Shown: positions 1 through 10,998 of the stretch, piece after piece | How positions within the stretch are numbered: the stretch's first letter is position 1 | Layout of the letters: the number at the start of each line of letters is the position of its first letter | DNA from: Streptomyces sp. C10-9-1 | GTDB taxonomy: Bacteria; Actinomycetota; Actinomycetes; Streptomycetales; Streptomycetaceae | Direction: 5' to 3' | DNA length: 64,000 nt | Assembly: GCF_024497955.1 (NCBI RefSeq) | Contig: NZ_JANHKP010000003.1 | Span: forward strand, 248,001 to 312,000 | Notes under the pieces: model-generated | What the model was told of the DNA's origin: nothing | What the model saw: only the letters and a program-made list of their open reading frames with translations | Databases searched by the model: none | Translations under genes and position numbers: made by a program

Positions 1-626
1 GCCAGCGCCACCGAGGGCAGGACCAGGTGCGTCACGGCGTCCCAGCTGGCGTCGAACTCGCCGGTGAGCAAGCCGTCGAGGATCGCGAAGCCGGTCACCT
101 GGGTGGCGTCCAGACCCGTGGACAACCGTCCGTAGCTGGGGAACCAGCCCAGCTCGACGGCGAAGAAGCCCTTGAGGAGCAGGGCGAGGAAGAACACCGG
201 GATGCAGATGCCGATCAGCGAGCCGGAGACGGACGCCACGTCGATCCAGCCGCCGCGGTGCCTGGCCGCCAGGTACCCGAGCGGGATGCCGACGACGACG
301 GCGATGAGGATCGCCGCGAGGCTGAGCTCCACGGTGGCCGGGAAGCGCAGGGTGAACTCGTCCCAGACCGGCTGCCCGGTCTGGGTGGAGGTTCCGAGGT
401 CCAGCTCGGCGATGCGCTTCAGGAAGCGCCAGTACTGGACGTGGACGGGCTCGTCGAGTCCCAGAGCCCGGTTGATGCGTGCCACTTCGGCTTCGGTCGC
501 CCGCTCGCCCAGGATCGCTGAGGCGGGTCCGCCGGGCAGTCGGTTCAGCCAGAGGAACAGCAGGACCGACAGGCCGAGCAGGGTGGGAATGAGCTGTAGC
601 AGTCTTCGTACGACAAGTCGCAGCAC
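1..626 (-). CDS. Peptide/nickel-type ABC transporter permease (DppB-like), 3' end outside window
   Basis: Integral-membrane permease of an oligopeptide/dipeptide ABC importer. The reading frame on the minus strand begins with GTG at 626, preceded by AAAGGGG, and is open to the window edge, so about 208 N-terminal residues are visible. It starts VLRLVVRRLLQLIPTLLGLS, the first transmembrane helix typical of DppB/OppB, and contains the periplasmic loop with PGGPA and LGLDEPVHVQYW. A second hydrophobic stretch (LSLAAILIAVVVGIPLGYLAA) leads into the BPD_transp_1 core. It lies 84 bp downstream of the solute-binding lipoprotein gene on the same strand, so the two are probably one operon with further permease and ATPase genes beyond the left edge. 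The substrate cannot be told from sequence; family assignment is firm. Confidence 0.88.
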   Translation of the reverse strand, partial: MLRLVVRRLLQLIPTLLGLSVLLFLWLNRLPGGPASAILGERATEAEVARINRALGLDEPVHVQYWRFLKRIAELDLGTSTQTGQPVWDEFTLRFPATVELSLAAILIAVVVGIPLGYLAARHRGGWIDVASVSGSLIGICIPVFFLALLLKGFFAVELGWFPSYGRLSTGLDATQVTGFAILDGLLTGEFDASWDAVTHLVLPSVAL

Positions 627-655
627 CCCGCATGCCCCTTTCTCACGTGCGTCGA

Positions 656-702
656 TGCGGGTCCGCCCGGCCACCGAGACGCGGTGGCCGGGCGGACCCG
701 CA
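656..702 (-). terminator. Perfect 20-bp hairpin between binding protein and permease genes
   Basis: Arms 656-675 and 683-702 are perfect inverted complements with a 7-nt loop. It sits just after the binding-protein stop and before the permease start, so it is either a partial terminator or a 3' mRNA stabiliser that lets the binding protein be made in excess over the permease. There is no U-tract. Confidence 0.75.
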
Positions 703-710
703 GGTGTGCG

Positions 711-2381
711 TTACTTGAAGGAGACCTCGGCGAAGTTCTCCTGCGTGAGCGGGGAGACGTTCGGCGGGTTGACGTTCTTGCCGAAGGCGATGGCCGGCGG
801 CGAGGAGGAGATCGGCACGCCGGGGACGTACGCCATGATGGCCTCGTTGGCCTTCTTGTACGCCTCGACGCGGGCGGCCGGGTCGGTCACCTTGGAGGCG
901 GCGTTGACGGCGTCGAAGACCGTCTTGTCCTTGAAGCCCCACTGCTTGTCCGGGCCGGAGAACCAGGTGCCGATGAAGTTGTAGCCGTCGTTGAAGTCAC
1001 CGGTCCAGCCGAGCATGTGCAGGGCGCAGGAGCCCGACTCGGTGGCGTCCAGGTAGTCCGGGGCCCACTTCATGGCCTTCGGGGTGACGGTGATGCCGGC
1101 CTTCTCCAGGTCGGCCTTCATGCGCTCGAACATGTCCTGCGGAGCGGGCATGTAGGGGCGGGTGACCTCGGTCGGGTAGCAGAACTCGATCGAGAGCTTC
1201 TCCTCACCGGCCTTCTTGAGGAGCGCCTTCGCCTTGGCGGTGTCGAAGGGGTAGGTCTTCACCGTGTCGGAGAAGCCGGCGACCGTGTCGGGCATGAACT
1301 GGGTCGCGACCTTGCCGCCTTCGGGCAGCTGCGTCTTGACGATGCCCTCGCGGTCGATGGCGTGGGTGATGGCCTGGCGGACCTCGGGCTTGGTCAGCGC
1401 CGGGTTCGCGGACTGCGTCATGCCGACGTAGAAGATGTTGAAGACGTCGCGGGTCGGGACCTCGAAGCCCTCGCCCTCCAGCGTCTTGACGTCGGCCGGG
1501 GCGACCAGGTCGTAACCGTCGATGTCACCGGCCTGGAGCGCCTGACGGCGACCCTCCTCGGTGTCGATGGTGCGGAAGACCAGGTTCTTCACCTTGGCCT
1601 TCTCGCCCCAGTAGTCCTCGAAGCGTTCGAGGGTGACTTCCTTGTTGCCCTTGTTCCACTTGGTGATCCGGTACGGCCCGGTGCCGGCGACCGTGCCGGC
1701 CTCCTGGCTGTACTTGGGGTACGTGATCGCGTCGCCCTTGGCGGTCGCCTCCTGCTTCTCGTACTCCTTGATGGCCTTCGGCGAGTGGATCGCCAGGGCC
1801 TGGAGGGAGAAGCCGCCGGGAAGGTTGGCGGAGGACTCGTTGACCTCGATGACGGCGGTGTTCTCGTCCTTGGCGGTGCAGGACTTGTAGTTCGCCTCCG
1901 GGGCCTCGGGGTCCTCGTTGTTCGCGAACCCGCCCATGATGGACTGCCAGTAATAGGAGACCGCGCTGGTCTGGTAGGTGCCCTTCCAGTTGAACCAGTG
2001 GTCGTAGTTCGCGCAGACGGCGGCGGCGTCGAATGCCTCACCGTCGTGGAACTTCACGCCCTTGCGGAGGTTGAAGGTCCACACGGTCCCCTCGGGATTG
2101 CTCGACCAGGTCTCGGCGAGACCGCCCACGAGCTCGCTGCCGCCGGACTCGTGCTCCAGCAGGGCCTCGAAGGCCTGGCGCGTGACGCGGAACGTTTCTC
2201 CGTCACTCGCCAGTGCGGGGTCCAGTGACCCGGGGTCACCGGCGCCGGCGAACACGAACGTGTCCTTGCCGTCCGCCTTGTCACCGTCCTGGCCCCGCTC
2301 ACTGGCACAACCGGTCGCGATCAGGCCGACGGAGACCGCCGCCGTGATCGCCCGGATCGCCCCGGACTTGAATATTCGCAT
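711..2381 (-). CDS. ABC transporter substrate-binding lipoprotein (SBP_bac_5 family)
   Basis: Extracytoplasmic solute-binding lipoprotein of a peptide-type ABC importer, 556 residues, the usual family length. The N-terminus has a basic start, a short hydrophobic stretch and a lipobox-like ATGC with the lipidated cysteine at residue 25. The mature part shows SBP_bac_5 features: LDPALASDGETF near the N-terminus, GLAETWSSNP and TWTFNLRKGVKFHDG in the first lobe, and KPEVRQAITHAIDREGI in the second lobe. The ATG at 2381 is preceded by a GGGGTGGAC Shine-Dalgarno-like stretch. Downstream is the permease gene, separated by a strong hairpin. The ligand is unknown; dipeptides, oligopeptides, nickel or opines are all possible in this family. 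Confidence 0.9.
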   Translation of the reverse strand: MRIFKSGAIRAITAAVSVGLIATGCASERGQDGDKADGKDTFVFAGAGDPGSLDPALASDGETFRVTRQAFEALLEHESGGSELVGGLAETWSSNPEGTVWTFNLRKGVKFHDGEAFDAAAVCANYDHWFNWKGTYQTSAVSYYWQSIMGGFANNEDPEAPEANYKSCTAKDENTAVIEVNESSANLPGGFSLQALAIHSPKAIKEYEKQEATAKGDAITYPKYSQEAGTVAGTGPYRITKWNKGNKEVTLERFEDYWGEKAKVKNLVFRTIDTEEGRRQALQAGDIDGYDLVAPADVKTLEGEGFEVPTRDVFNIFYVGMTQSANPALTKPEVRQAITHAIDREGIVKTQLPEGGKVATQFMPDTVAGFSDTVKTYPFDTAKAKALLKKAGEEKLSIEFCYPTEVTRPYMPAPQDMFERMKADLEKAGITVTPKAMKWAPDYLDATESGSCALHMLGWTGDFNDGYNFIGTWFSGPDKQWGFKDKTVFDAVNAASKVTDPAARVEAYKKANEAIMAYVPGVPISSSPPAIAFGKNVNPPNVSPLTQENFAEVSFK

Positions 2382-2472
2382 GGGTCCACCCCTGGTTCAC
2401 CATGTGGAGAGGTCTTGACGGCCGAACACTACAGACGGGAACCACCCGGGAGAACAGTCCGGATAGCGGTGA

Positions 2473-2501
2473 TACCTAGTCGAGACCCGGACGTTCAACA
2501 A
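2473..2501 (-). promoter_or_regulatory. Probable promoter of the peptide transporter operon
   Basis: On the minus strand TTGTTG (2501-2496) and TAGGTA (2478-2473) are separated by 17 bp, about 90 bp upstream of the binding-protein start. An 8-bp inverted repeat (AACCGGCC at 2501-2508, GGCCGGTT at 2530-2537) abuts the -35 and could bind a regulator. The remaining gap 2382-2674 shows no gene. Confidence 0.4.
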
Positions 2502-2674
2502 ACCGGCCGGATACGGGACATCCCCATCGGGCCGGTTAACACTCTTGACATTTGCGATGGTTCAGAGGTGCATTCCCGGAATTACATCCCGGGTTCCGGA
2601 CAACTCCGCACGCACCGCCTCTTCCTGACCGGACACCCCCGAAGCGCCCACCGCACACCGCTCACGGCGGCGGC

Positions 2675-3469
2675 TCAGTGCGGGGCGGAGCCGGGCTGCG
2701 GGTAGCCGTATCCCGGCGCGGCGGGCGCGCCGACGTGCGCGTCCCGGTCGTAGAAGGGGCGGGCGGCCGCCCGCATCCACAGCGCGACCGGGTCGTAGTC
2801 GTCGGACAGCGCGACGGTGGAGACCGGCAGGCCCTCCGGGACGGCCGCGACCGCCTGCCGCATCATCGCCCGGGCCGCGTCGACCGAGGCGGGGGAGCCG
2901 TCGTACAGATCGAGGCCGACGGCCAGATAGGCCACGCCGACGGAGGGCTGCACCCAGGCGCGGCGGAGCGAGCGCACCGCCGGGGTGCGGTGCGCGTGCT
3001 GCGTGAGCAGTGCGTAGAACTGCGGGATCTCGACGGCAGGCTCGGACAGCCGCAGCGGTCCCGCGGGCATCCGATCCAGCCCCGTGGCGATACGGCGCAG
3101 GTCCGGCCAGGGGATGCCGACCCCGCCGCCGGGGGCGTGCGGGTTGAGCCAGATCCCCAGGCGCTCCGGGTAGAGGGAGCGGGCGACCTCGACCGCCGGG
3201 GCGACGTCGTGGGCGCGGCTCCAGCCGGAGACGGCGAGTTCCTGGGCCGAGGTCACGCAGGGCACGTAGCCCAGGCCCTCGACCTCCATCGCGCCGTACC
3301 GGGCGTCGGGGGACCCGGGCTGCCCGTGCCAGAGCAGCATCCAGACCCGGCCTCCGGCCGGGTCCGCGAGGGCGCGCAGCAGCGCCTCGTACGCGTCGAA
3401 GCGTCCGGGAGTCACCTGGCGCAGCATGTGCTCGACCTGCCCGGTCGCCGCGGTGCCTTGCGCGCTCAC
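2675..3469 (-). CDS. SseB N-terminal-domain protein (paralogue 1)
   Basis: Cytoplasmic protein of about 264 residues with an SseB-type domain, named after an E. coli gene affecting serine sensitivity; its molecular role is not established. Recognisable stretches include VEHMLRQVTPGRFDAYEALL at the start, YVPCVTSAQELAVSGW (the conserved SseB middle with its Tyr-Val-Pro), ERLGIWLNPHAPGGGVGIPW, and a C-terminal section ending DPVALWMRAAARPFYDRD. The last stretch closely parallels DPVGDWMSERVRPFYARH in the next gene, so the two are paralogues. The frame is open to 3715, but the N-terminal 82 residues there look non-coding (Arg/Pro-rich, no similarity), so GTG at 3469 is preferred. Same strand as its neighbours, beside glycine/serine catabolic genes. 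Confidence 0.75.
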   Translation of the reverse strand: MSAQGTAATGQVEHMLRQVTPGRFDAYEALLRALADPAGGRVWMLLWHGQPGSPDARYGAMEVEGLGYVPCVTSAQELAVSGWSRAHDVAPAVEVARSLYPERLGIWLNPHAPGGGVGIPWPDLRRIATGLDRMPAGPLRLSEPAVEIPQFYALLTQHAHRTPAVRSLRRAWVQPSVGVAYLAVGLDLYDGSPASVDAARAMMRQAVAAVPEGLPVSTVALSDDYDPVALWMRAAARPFYDRDAHVGAPAAPGYGYPQPGSAPH

Positions 3470-3743
3470 CCTGGGTTCCGCCCCTTCGTCCTCTATCGAT
3501 CCGGGGACACGATCCAACGATCCCCCGCCCGCCGCCTGCCGGTCGCGCCCTGCGCTCGCCGGACGGCCCGCGGTACATCCGCTCAGGCCATCAAACCAGC
3601 TTAGGCGGGCACGGCGACACAGGCCCGGCTTCCGGACCTCGTCCCGGGGTGCCCGCACGCGGTGCCGCCGGGGCCCGGGCACCGTGCCCGCGGGTGTCCG
3701 CGTGCGGGTGGCCACGGGTGCGCGCGCCGGGCCCGGAAGGTGC

Positions 3744-4493
3744 TCAGAGGGGGTGCCGGGCGTAGAACGGGCGGACCCGCTCCGACATCCAGTCGCCCAC
3801 GGGGTCCTGCGCGAGGTCCAGCAGGACCAGGTTCACCGGCCAGGGGACCGCGACACGCCCGAGGGCGCGGCCGAGGGCGTCCATGGCGGCCCGGCGGCCG
3901 GCGTCGTCCGGCGCGGAGAGCCGGACGGCGACGAAGAGCGCGGGCGGCCCCGCCTCGACCGAGGCCAGCGCGCGGCAGGCGCTGAGCACGGCGCCGGAGG
4001 CCTCGAACTCGCCGGCCGCGGCCGCGAGGAAGTCGACGGGCTCCTCCTGCCAGTCCGGCTCGAACAGCCGGACGCGCCCGCCGGTGGGCTCGCCCTCCAG
4101 GGGGGTGCGGCCGCCCCGGCACAGCTCGGCGACGGCGGGAGGGGGCAGCGGCACGGCGACGGCGCCGCCGGGGTTCACGGCGATGCCCAGCTGGGGCGGC
4201 AGGCCGCGGGCGAAACCGACCGCGGGGGCCACGGTGAACGCCAGGTGCGCCCCGGCCGCGGCGCGGAACTGCTGCTCGGAGCTGAAGACGGGGACGTACG
4301 CGGCGCCGTCGATCTCGGTGGTCGGCAGGTCCAGATGGGGGCTGTCGGGGCCGCCTCCGTTGGGCAGGGGTATCCAGAGGTGGCTGCGGGCGAGCACCTC
4401 GACGATACGGGCTCCCGCGGAGGGGGTGCCGAGGGACGCGGCCAGCGTCTCCTCCAGTTCGTTGGCGGGCCAGCCGTGATGCGGGTTGTCCAT
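3744..4493 (-). CDS. SseB N-terminal-domain protein (paralogue 2)
   Basis: About 249 residues, cytoplasmic. ELEETLAASLGTPSAGARIV opens the domain, followed by RSHLWIPLPNG, then VPVFSSEQQFRAA, the signature middle part of SseB proteins, then QLGIAVNPGGAVAVPLPP. The C-terminal half ends DPVGDWMSERVRPFYARHPL and resembles the neighbouring paralogue. ATG at 4493 is chosen because it follows a GAGACGAG Shine-Dalgarno-like stretch; an upstream in-frame start at 4520 adds only nine residues. The tandem duplication sits next to gcvT-gcvH-glyA-sdaA, which suggests a link with serine/glycine metabolism, but that is only context. Biochemical function unknown. Confidence 0.78.
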   Translation of the reverse strand: MDNPHHGWPANELEETLAASLGTPSAGARIVEVLARSHLWIPLPNGGGPDSPHLDLPTTEIDGAAYVPVFSSEQQFRAAAGAHLAFTVAPAVGFARGLPPQLGIAVNPGGAVAVPLPPPAVAELCRGGRTPLEGEPTGGRVRLFEPDWQEEPVDFLAAAAGEFEASGAVLSACRALASVEAGPPALFVAVRLSAPDDAGRRAAMDALGRALGRVAVPWPVNLVLLDLAQDPVGDWMSERVRPFYARHPL

Positions 4494-4588
4494 CTGCTCG
4501 TCTCTTCGTCGCGGTCCCACGACCCGGGCGTCCCCGGGGACGCCCCGACTCTATTGCCTGGCCCCGCCCCGCCGTGCCCCCGGGCGCC

Positions 4589-5257
4589 TCAGCCGGAGAA
4601 GGCGACGGAGCGCAGGGCTCCCGCCGCCGGGCGGTCGAGCAGCACCGCCGAGGCGCACCCCGCGGGCAGGCGGCCCTCCTCCGCCCGGCGCACCAGCCGG
4701 CCCACCGCGCGGCGGTGGCGGGCGAAGGCGTAGGACGAGACCCCGCGGCCGCGCTCGCGCTGCCCCTCCCGGGCCACCTCCGCCGAGACGTCGAGCAGCA
4801 CCAGGTGCAGGGCCCGGCCGCGCCGCGCGGCCTCCCGGGCCAGCCAGCGCCGGACCCACGCCTGGGTGCCGCAGTCGTGCACCACGAGGCTCCCCCCGGC
4901 GCGCAGGGCCCGGCGCAGCCCGGCGTAGTGGGCGATCCGCACGAGGGGGCGGTAGACGGCGTAGGGCAGCCACCGGGGGGTGCGGGAGTCGAAGCGGTCG
5001 CGGGTGTCCTGGGAGTCGACGCCGAGCCCCCCGGCGGACCGCTGGATCAGTGTGGTCTTGCCGCTTCCGGGCAGGCCGGACACGACCACGAGGTCCCCCG
5101 CGGCGAAGGTCAGCCGCCCGGGCCCGCGCCCCGACCTGTCGCGCAGGTCGCGCAGGACGGGCGCGGGCGCGCCGACGGCCCCGTCGGCCGGGACGCCCGG
5201 CCGGGCCGGGACCCCCGTGGCCGCGGCGTATGCACCGGACCGCTGCACCGTCATCAC
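4589..5257 (-). CDS. P-loop AAA/kinase-like ATPase
   Basis: 222-residue cytoplasmic protein. A Walker A motif GLPGSGKTTL lies near residue 61 after a beta strand (DLVVVSG), and SLVVHDCGTQ in the middle is a likely Walker B-type strand. The arginine-rich middle resembles the lid of nucleotide or metabolite kinases of the AAA_33 type (zeta-toxin/predicted kinase-like). About 50 residues before the P-loop are low-complexity. It is divergent from the glycine riboswitch and gcvT, with about 200 bp between. Substrate is unknown; kinase activity is an inference from the fold only. The start is ambiguous between several nearby ATG/GTG codons (5257 or 5254). Confidence 0.72.
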   Translation of the reverse strand: MMTVQRSGAYAAATGVPARPGVPADGAVGAPAPVLRDLRDRSGRGPGRLTFAAGDLVVVSGLPGSGKTTLIQRSAGGLGVDSQDTRDRFDSRTPRWLPYAVYRPLVRIAHYAGLRRALRAGGSLVVHDCGTQAWVRRWLAREAARRGRALHLVLLDVSAEVAREGQRERGRGVSSYAFARHRRAVGRLVRRAEEGRLPAGCASAVLLDRPAAGALRSVAFSG

Positions 5258-5460
5258 CCTCCCCCTCGCCGGGCCCGTGGCCCGTCGCCTTGAGCCTGCT
5301 CACGCAGTGTAAAGAACCGGTAATACACACCGGTCGATTTCCGCGGCGGTGTGCCGAACGGGACCGGGCCCTCGCCGAGGGTTCCGGCACCGCACTCCCC
5401 CACTCTTCCCCGATGCGTGTCATGATGTGCGCGCCAACTGCATACCGGCCGCTTGAATCC

Positions 5461-5675
5461 GCGCGGGAGAGTCCCTGCCACCCGGTGGCGGGCGCCGAAG
5501 GAGCAAGTTCCTCCCTTGAATCTCTCAGGCCCCGTACCGCGCGCGACGAGGCAGATCTGAAAAGCGGGCCGCTCTGCGGTCCCACCCAAGGTGCAAGCCG
5601 TGACCGTCCGTACACCATCCGTACGCGGGGTCTCGGCGAACCTCTCAGGTTCCGATGACAGATGGGGAGGATTGT
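5461..5675 (+). ncRNA. Tandem glycine riboswitch
   Basis: Two aptamers in series ahead of gcvT. Aptamer 1 contains GGGAGAGTCC (5465-5474), CGCCGAAGGAGCAAG (5493-5507) and AATCTCTCAGGC (5519-5530), ending with GATCTGAAAAGCGGG. Aptamer 2 contains CCCAAGGTGCAAGCC (from about 5585), GAACCTCTCAGG (5638-5649) and GATGACAGATGGGGAGG (5654-5670). These are the conserved cores of the class. In actinobacteria this riboswitch normally turns on glycine-cleavage genes when glycine is plentiful. The promoter should lie in 5258-5460, where I see no convincing -35/-10 pair. Confidence 0.95.
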
Positions 5676-5705
5676 CCTCGCCGCCATGCCCTGGGAGCCA
5701 GATCC

Positions 5706-6821
<1,116 letters not shown>

Positions 6822-6918
6822 CCCCGGCACCGGGCCTCCGCCCGGTGCGGCGGCGCACGACCGTCCACATGCCGTACACGTTCACCACCACTCCCCCGCG
6901 TACAGGAGAATTCAGGTC

Positions 6919-7296
6919 ATGAGCAACCCCCAGCAGCTGCGCTTCAGCAAGGAACACGAGTGGCTGTCGCCCGCCGAGGACGGCGTGTCGACCATCGGCA
7001 TCACCGAGTTCGCGGCCAACCAGCTGGGCGACGTGGTGTACGCCCAGCTCCCCGAGGCCGGCGACACGGTGACCGCGGGCGAGACCTGCGGCGAGCTGGA
7101 GTCGACGAAGTCCGTGAGCGACCTCTACTCGCCGGTGACCGGCGAGGTCGTCGAGTCGAACCAGGCCGTGGTGGACGACCCGTCCCTGGTGAACACCGCT
7201 CCGTTCGAGGGCGGGTGGCTCTTCAAGGTGCGCGTCAGCGAGGAGCCGAAGGACCTGCTCTCCGCTGACGAGTACACCGAGTTCTCCGGCAACTGA
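6919..7296 (+). CDS. gcvH: Glycine cleavage system H protein
   Basis: Lipoyl carrier that shuttles the aminomethyl intermediate between P, T and L proteins. 125 residues. Starts [11 protein letters not shown], the characteristic H-protein opening; the lipoylated lysine is K64 in [15 protein letters not shown], and the C-terminal [11 protein letters not shown] is typical. ATG at 6919 follows CAGGAGAA at proper spacing; the frame is open further upstream but overlaps gcvT. The 97-bp gap after gcvT carries no obvious terminator, so it is read with gcvT. The next gene, glyA, starts 11 bp after its stop and uses a TGAGGA Shine-Dalgarno overlapping the gcvH stop, so the two are tightly coupled. Confidence 0.97.
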   Translation: MSNPQQLRFSKEHEWLSPAEDGVSTIGITEFAANQLGDVVYAQLPEAGDTVTAGETCGELESTKSVSDLYSPVTGEVVESNQAVVDDPSLVNTAPFEGGWLFKVRVSEEPKDLLSADEYTEFSGN

Positions 7297-7307
7297 GGAT
7301 CATCCCT

Positions 7308-8567
<1,260 letters not shown>

Positions 8568-8618
8568 CCGGACCGGACACCGTCGCTGTCCGGCGCGAGA
8601 CGCCGGCACGACGACAAC

Positions 8619-8656
8619 GGGGCACCCCACCCGCCGTGCGACGGGTGGGGTGCCCC
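8619..8656 (+). terminator. Hairpin terminator after glyA
   Basis: Perfect 15-bp stem (8619-8633 with 8642-8656) and an 8-nt loop, 51 bp after the glyA stop and 73 bp before the sdaA start. No U-tract, as usual in Streptomyces. It may separate glyA from sdaA or only reduce readthrough. Confidence 0.75.
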
Positions 8657-8728
8657 GCACCACGCCCCCACGCACCGCCCTGCACCGCCCGGCAGACACC
8701 GCCGTCTACCACCCTCAAGGAGTCCCCC

Positions 8729-10096
8729 GTGGCCATCTCGGTCTTCGACCTGTTCTCGATCGGCATCGGCCCGTCCAGCTCCCACACGGTGGGCCCGATG
8801 CGCGCGGCCCGCATGTTCGCCCGGCGCCTGAAGAACGAGGGCCTGCTGGCCCACACCGCCTCCATACGCGCCGAGCTGTACGGCTCGCTCGGCGCCACCG
8901 GGCACGGCCACGGCACGCCGAAGGCCGTCCTGCTGGGCCTGGAGGGCAACTCCCCGCGGACCGTCGACGTGGAGACCGCCGACGAGCAGGTCGAGCGGAT
9001 CACCTCCGGGGGCCGCCTCAGCCTCCTGGGCATGCACGAGATCGCCTTCGACGCCGACGAGCACCTGGTGCTGCACCGCCGCAAGGCCCTGCCCTACCAC
9101 GCGAACGGCATGACCGTCGCCGCCTTCGACGCCGAGGGCGCGACGCTCCTGGAGAAGACCTACTACTCGGTCGGCGGCGGCTTCGTCGTCGACGAGGACG
9201 CCGTGGGCGAGGACCGGATCGTCCTCGACGACACCGTGCTCAAGCACCCCTTCCGCACCGGCGACGAGCTGCTGCGGCTCACCCGGGACACCGGGCTGTC
9301 GATCTCCGCGCTGATGCTGGAGAACGAGAAGGCCTGGCGCACCGAGGAGGAGATCCGCGAGGGGCTGCTGGAGATCTGGAGCGTGATGCAGGCGTGCGTG
9401 TCGCGCGGCATGTCCCGCGAGGGCATCCTGCCGGGCGGCCTGAAGGTGCGCCGCCGGGCGGCCACCACCGCCCGCAAGCTCCGCTCCGAGGGAGACCCGA
9501 CCGCACTGGCGATGGAGTGGATCACGCTCTACGCGATGGCCGTGAACGAGGAGAACGCCGCGGGCGGCCGGGTGGTCACGGCACCGACCAACGGCGCCGC
9601 GGGCATCATCCCGGCGGTCCTGCACTACTACGTGAACTTCGTGCCCGGCGCGGACGAGGACGGCGTGGTGCGCTTCCTGCTCGCCGCGGGCGCCATCGGC
9701 ATGCTGTTCAAGGAGAACGCCTCCATCTCGGGCGCCGAGGTCGGCTGCCAGGGCGAGGTCGGCTCCGCCTGCTCCATGGCGGCCGGCGCCCTGGCGGAGG
9801 TTCTCGGCGGGTCCCCGGAGCAGGTGGAGAACGCGGCAGAGATCGGCATGGAGCACAACCTGGGCCTGACCTGCGACCCCGTCGGCGGCCTGGTGCAGAT
9901 CCCGTGCATCGAGCGGAACGGCATGGCGGCGGTGAAGGCCGTGACCGCCGCCCGGATGGCCATGCGGGGCGACGGCAGCCACAAGGTGTCCCTGGACAAG
10001 GTCATCAAGACCATGAAGGACACGGGCGCGGACATGTCGGTCAAGTACAAGGAGACCGCGCGCGGCGGCCTCGCGGTGAACATCATCGAGTGCTGA
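8729..10096 (+). CDS. sdaA: L-serine ammonia-lyase, iron-sulfur type
   Basis: Deaminates L-serine to pyruvate and ammonia using a 4Fe-4S cluster. 455 residues, single-chain type with fused beta and alpha domains. N-terminal [20 protein letters not shown] is the family signature; cluster ligands are expected in [18 protein letters not shown] and in [11 protein letters not shown] at 8729 is the start, after a clear AAGGAG; the frame extends 31 codons upstream through the terminator hairpin, which cannot be coding. It lies downstream of glyA and completes a glycine/serine to pyruvate module. It may be cotranscribed with glyA by readthrough or have its own promoter in the 160-bp gap. Confidence 0.96.
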   Translation: MAISVFDLFSIGIGPSSSHTVGPMRAARMFARRLKNEGLLAHTASIRAELYGSLGATGHGHGTPKAVLLGLEGNSPRTVDVETADEQVERITSGGRLSLLGMHEIAFDADEHLVLHRRKALPYHANGMTVAAFDAEGATLLEKTYYSVGGGFVVDEDAVGEDRIVLDDTVLKHPFRTGDELLRLTRDTGLSISALMLENEKAWRTEEEIREGLLEIWSVMQACVSRGMSREGILPGGLKVRRRAATTARKLRSEGDPTALAMEWITLYAMAVNEENAAGGRVVTAPTNGAAGIIPAVLHYYVNFVPGADEDGVVRFLLAAGAIGMLFKENASISGAEVGCQGEVGSACSMAAGALAEVLGGSPEQVENAAEIGMEHNLGLTCDPVGGLVQIPCIERNGMAAVKAVTAARMAMRGDGSHKVSLDKVIKTMKDTGADMSVKYKETARGGLAVNIIEC

Positions 10097-10147
10097 GCCT
10101 GTAGGCCCGGACCGGCGTCCGGACGGGCGGGAACGGGCGACGGGCGA

Positions 10148-10190
10148 GCGCGACGGCCCCCGGCGCCCTGGGCGCCGGGGGCCGTCGCGC
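10148..10190. terminator. Bidirectional terminator between sdaA and the EF-hand gene
   Basis: Perfect 20-bp inverted repeat (10148-10167 with 10171-10190) with a 3-nt loop, lying between the convergent sdaA and EF-hand genes; it can serve both. Confidence 0.85.
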
Positions 10191-10206
10191 GGGGGACGGG
10201 CCCGCG

Positions 10207-10419
10207 TCACTTGTTCAGGTGGGCCCAGAACTCGTCGAAGGACAGGAGCTTGTCGCCGTCGGTGTCCTGTGCCGCGATCACTGCCTCGGCCACCGGCTCC
10301 GTGACGTTCCAGTCGCCCATCTGCGCCATGGCCGTCTTGTACTCGGCCGCGGTGATGTAGCCGTCGCCGTCCGCGTCGAAGCGCCTGAACGTCTCACGTG
10401 CCGTCTCGATGTCCGCCAC
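10207..10419 (-). CDS. EF-hand calcium-binding protein (CabB-like calmodulin-type)
   Basis: Small acidic cytoplasmic protein of 70 residues with two EF-hands: loop 1 DADGDGYITAAE (residues 15-26) and loop 2 DTDGDKLLSFDE (52-63), both with Asp at positions 1, 3 and 5 and Glu at 12, so both should bind Ca2+. Small two- and four-hand calcium proteins of this kind occur in Streptomyces (Cab proteins, from memory CabB at this chromosomal position) and are thought to buffer or sense calcium; a target is not known. GTG at 10419 is the start, after AAGGGGTGG; longer frames upstream are non-coding. Convergent with sdaA. Confidence 0.88.
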   Translation of the reverse strand: MADIETARETFRRFDADGDGYITAAEYKTAMAQMGDWNVTEPVAEAVIAAQDTDGDKLLSFDEFWAHLNK

Positions 10420-10998
10420 CTGTCCACCCCTTCTCGATGCCTTGCTGAGGGTGATCAGATGAGCGGTCACCGCTCCCGGTCCTGCGGGGAGGCCTCCTCC
10501 CGGCCGGACGGCGCGGGCAGGGCGGGCGTGCGGTGACGCGGACGTGAGACGATCATGAACGGCGGTCGGGCGGCACCCCGGCCGGGGAGGGGCGCGCAGC
10601 CCGCACCGGGAGACGGGGGGCACCCCTGGCCGGCGCCCTGGGGCCCCGGTCCCCGGCCGCGCCGCACGGGACCGCGACCCGCCGCACGGCGCACAGCTTT
10701 CATCAATGATTCACTCATCAGATCTCATAGTCATGCATTGATTTGCAGGCAGGTAGTCAATCTCACCTAGGATTCATTTGCACAATCAGAGCTATGTACA
10801 CGTGTGGGCGATTTGCCGTTTTGGAGCTGCAGCGTCCATCTGTCATAGTCGGTGGCACGACCCCCATTGACCCGGGCCAGGTCGTCTACGGCTGCCGTGG
10901 ACACACCCCACCCCGTCCACGGCACTGCACACGGAAGCCCCCAGCCGCCCACCATGGCGCACGGGGGTTTCCGTGTGCCATGGCCGGGCCCGGCCCGT
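10420..10998. other. 579-bp intergenic region with an unusually AT-rich core
   Basis: No convincing gene. About 10,690-10,860 is far less GC-rich than its surroundings. It contains TTGCAG (10742-10747) and TAGGAT (10769-10774) in promoter-like arrangement on the plus strand, though the spacing is long. Short frames on either strand here have no recognisable domain. The end of the gap (10928-10977) is a terminator. Confidence 0.5.
10928..10977 (-). terminator. Hairpin terminator of the anti-sigma-type ATPase gene
   Basis: 15-bp stem (10928-10942 with 10963-10977) with a single G-T pair and a 20-nt loop, starting 21 bp after the stop of the minus-strand gene. Confidence 0.65.

Noticed and set aside
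5655..5705. gcvT start at ATG 5655
   Set aside because: Lies inside the second glycine aptamer; the homologous protein starts at 5706.
10467..10718. 83-codon minus-strand ORF beginning MSESLMKAVRR
   Set aside because: The first residues look plausible, but the rest is Pro/Gly/Arg noise with no domain and no terminator; left as intergenic.
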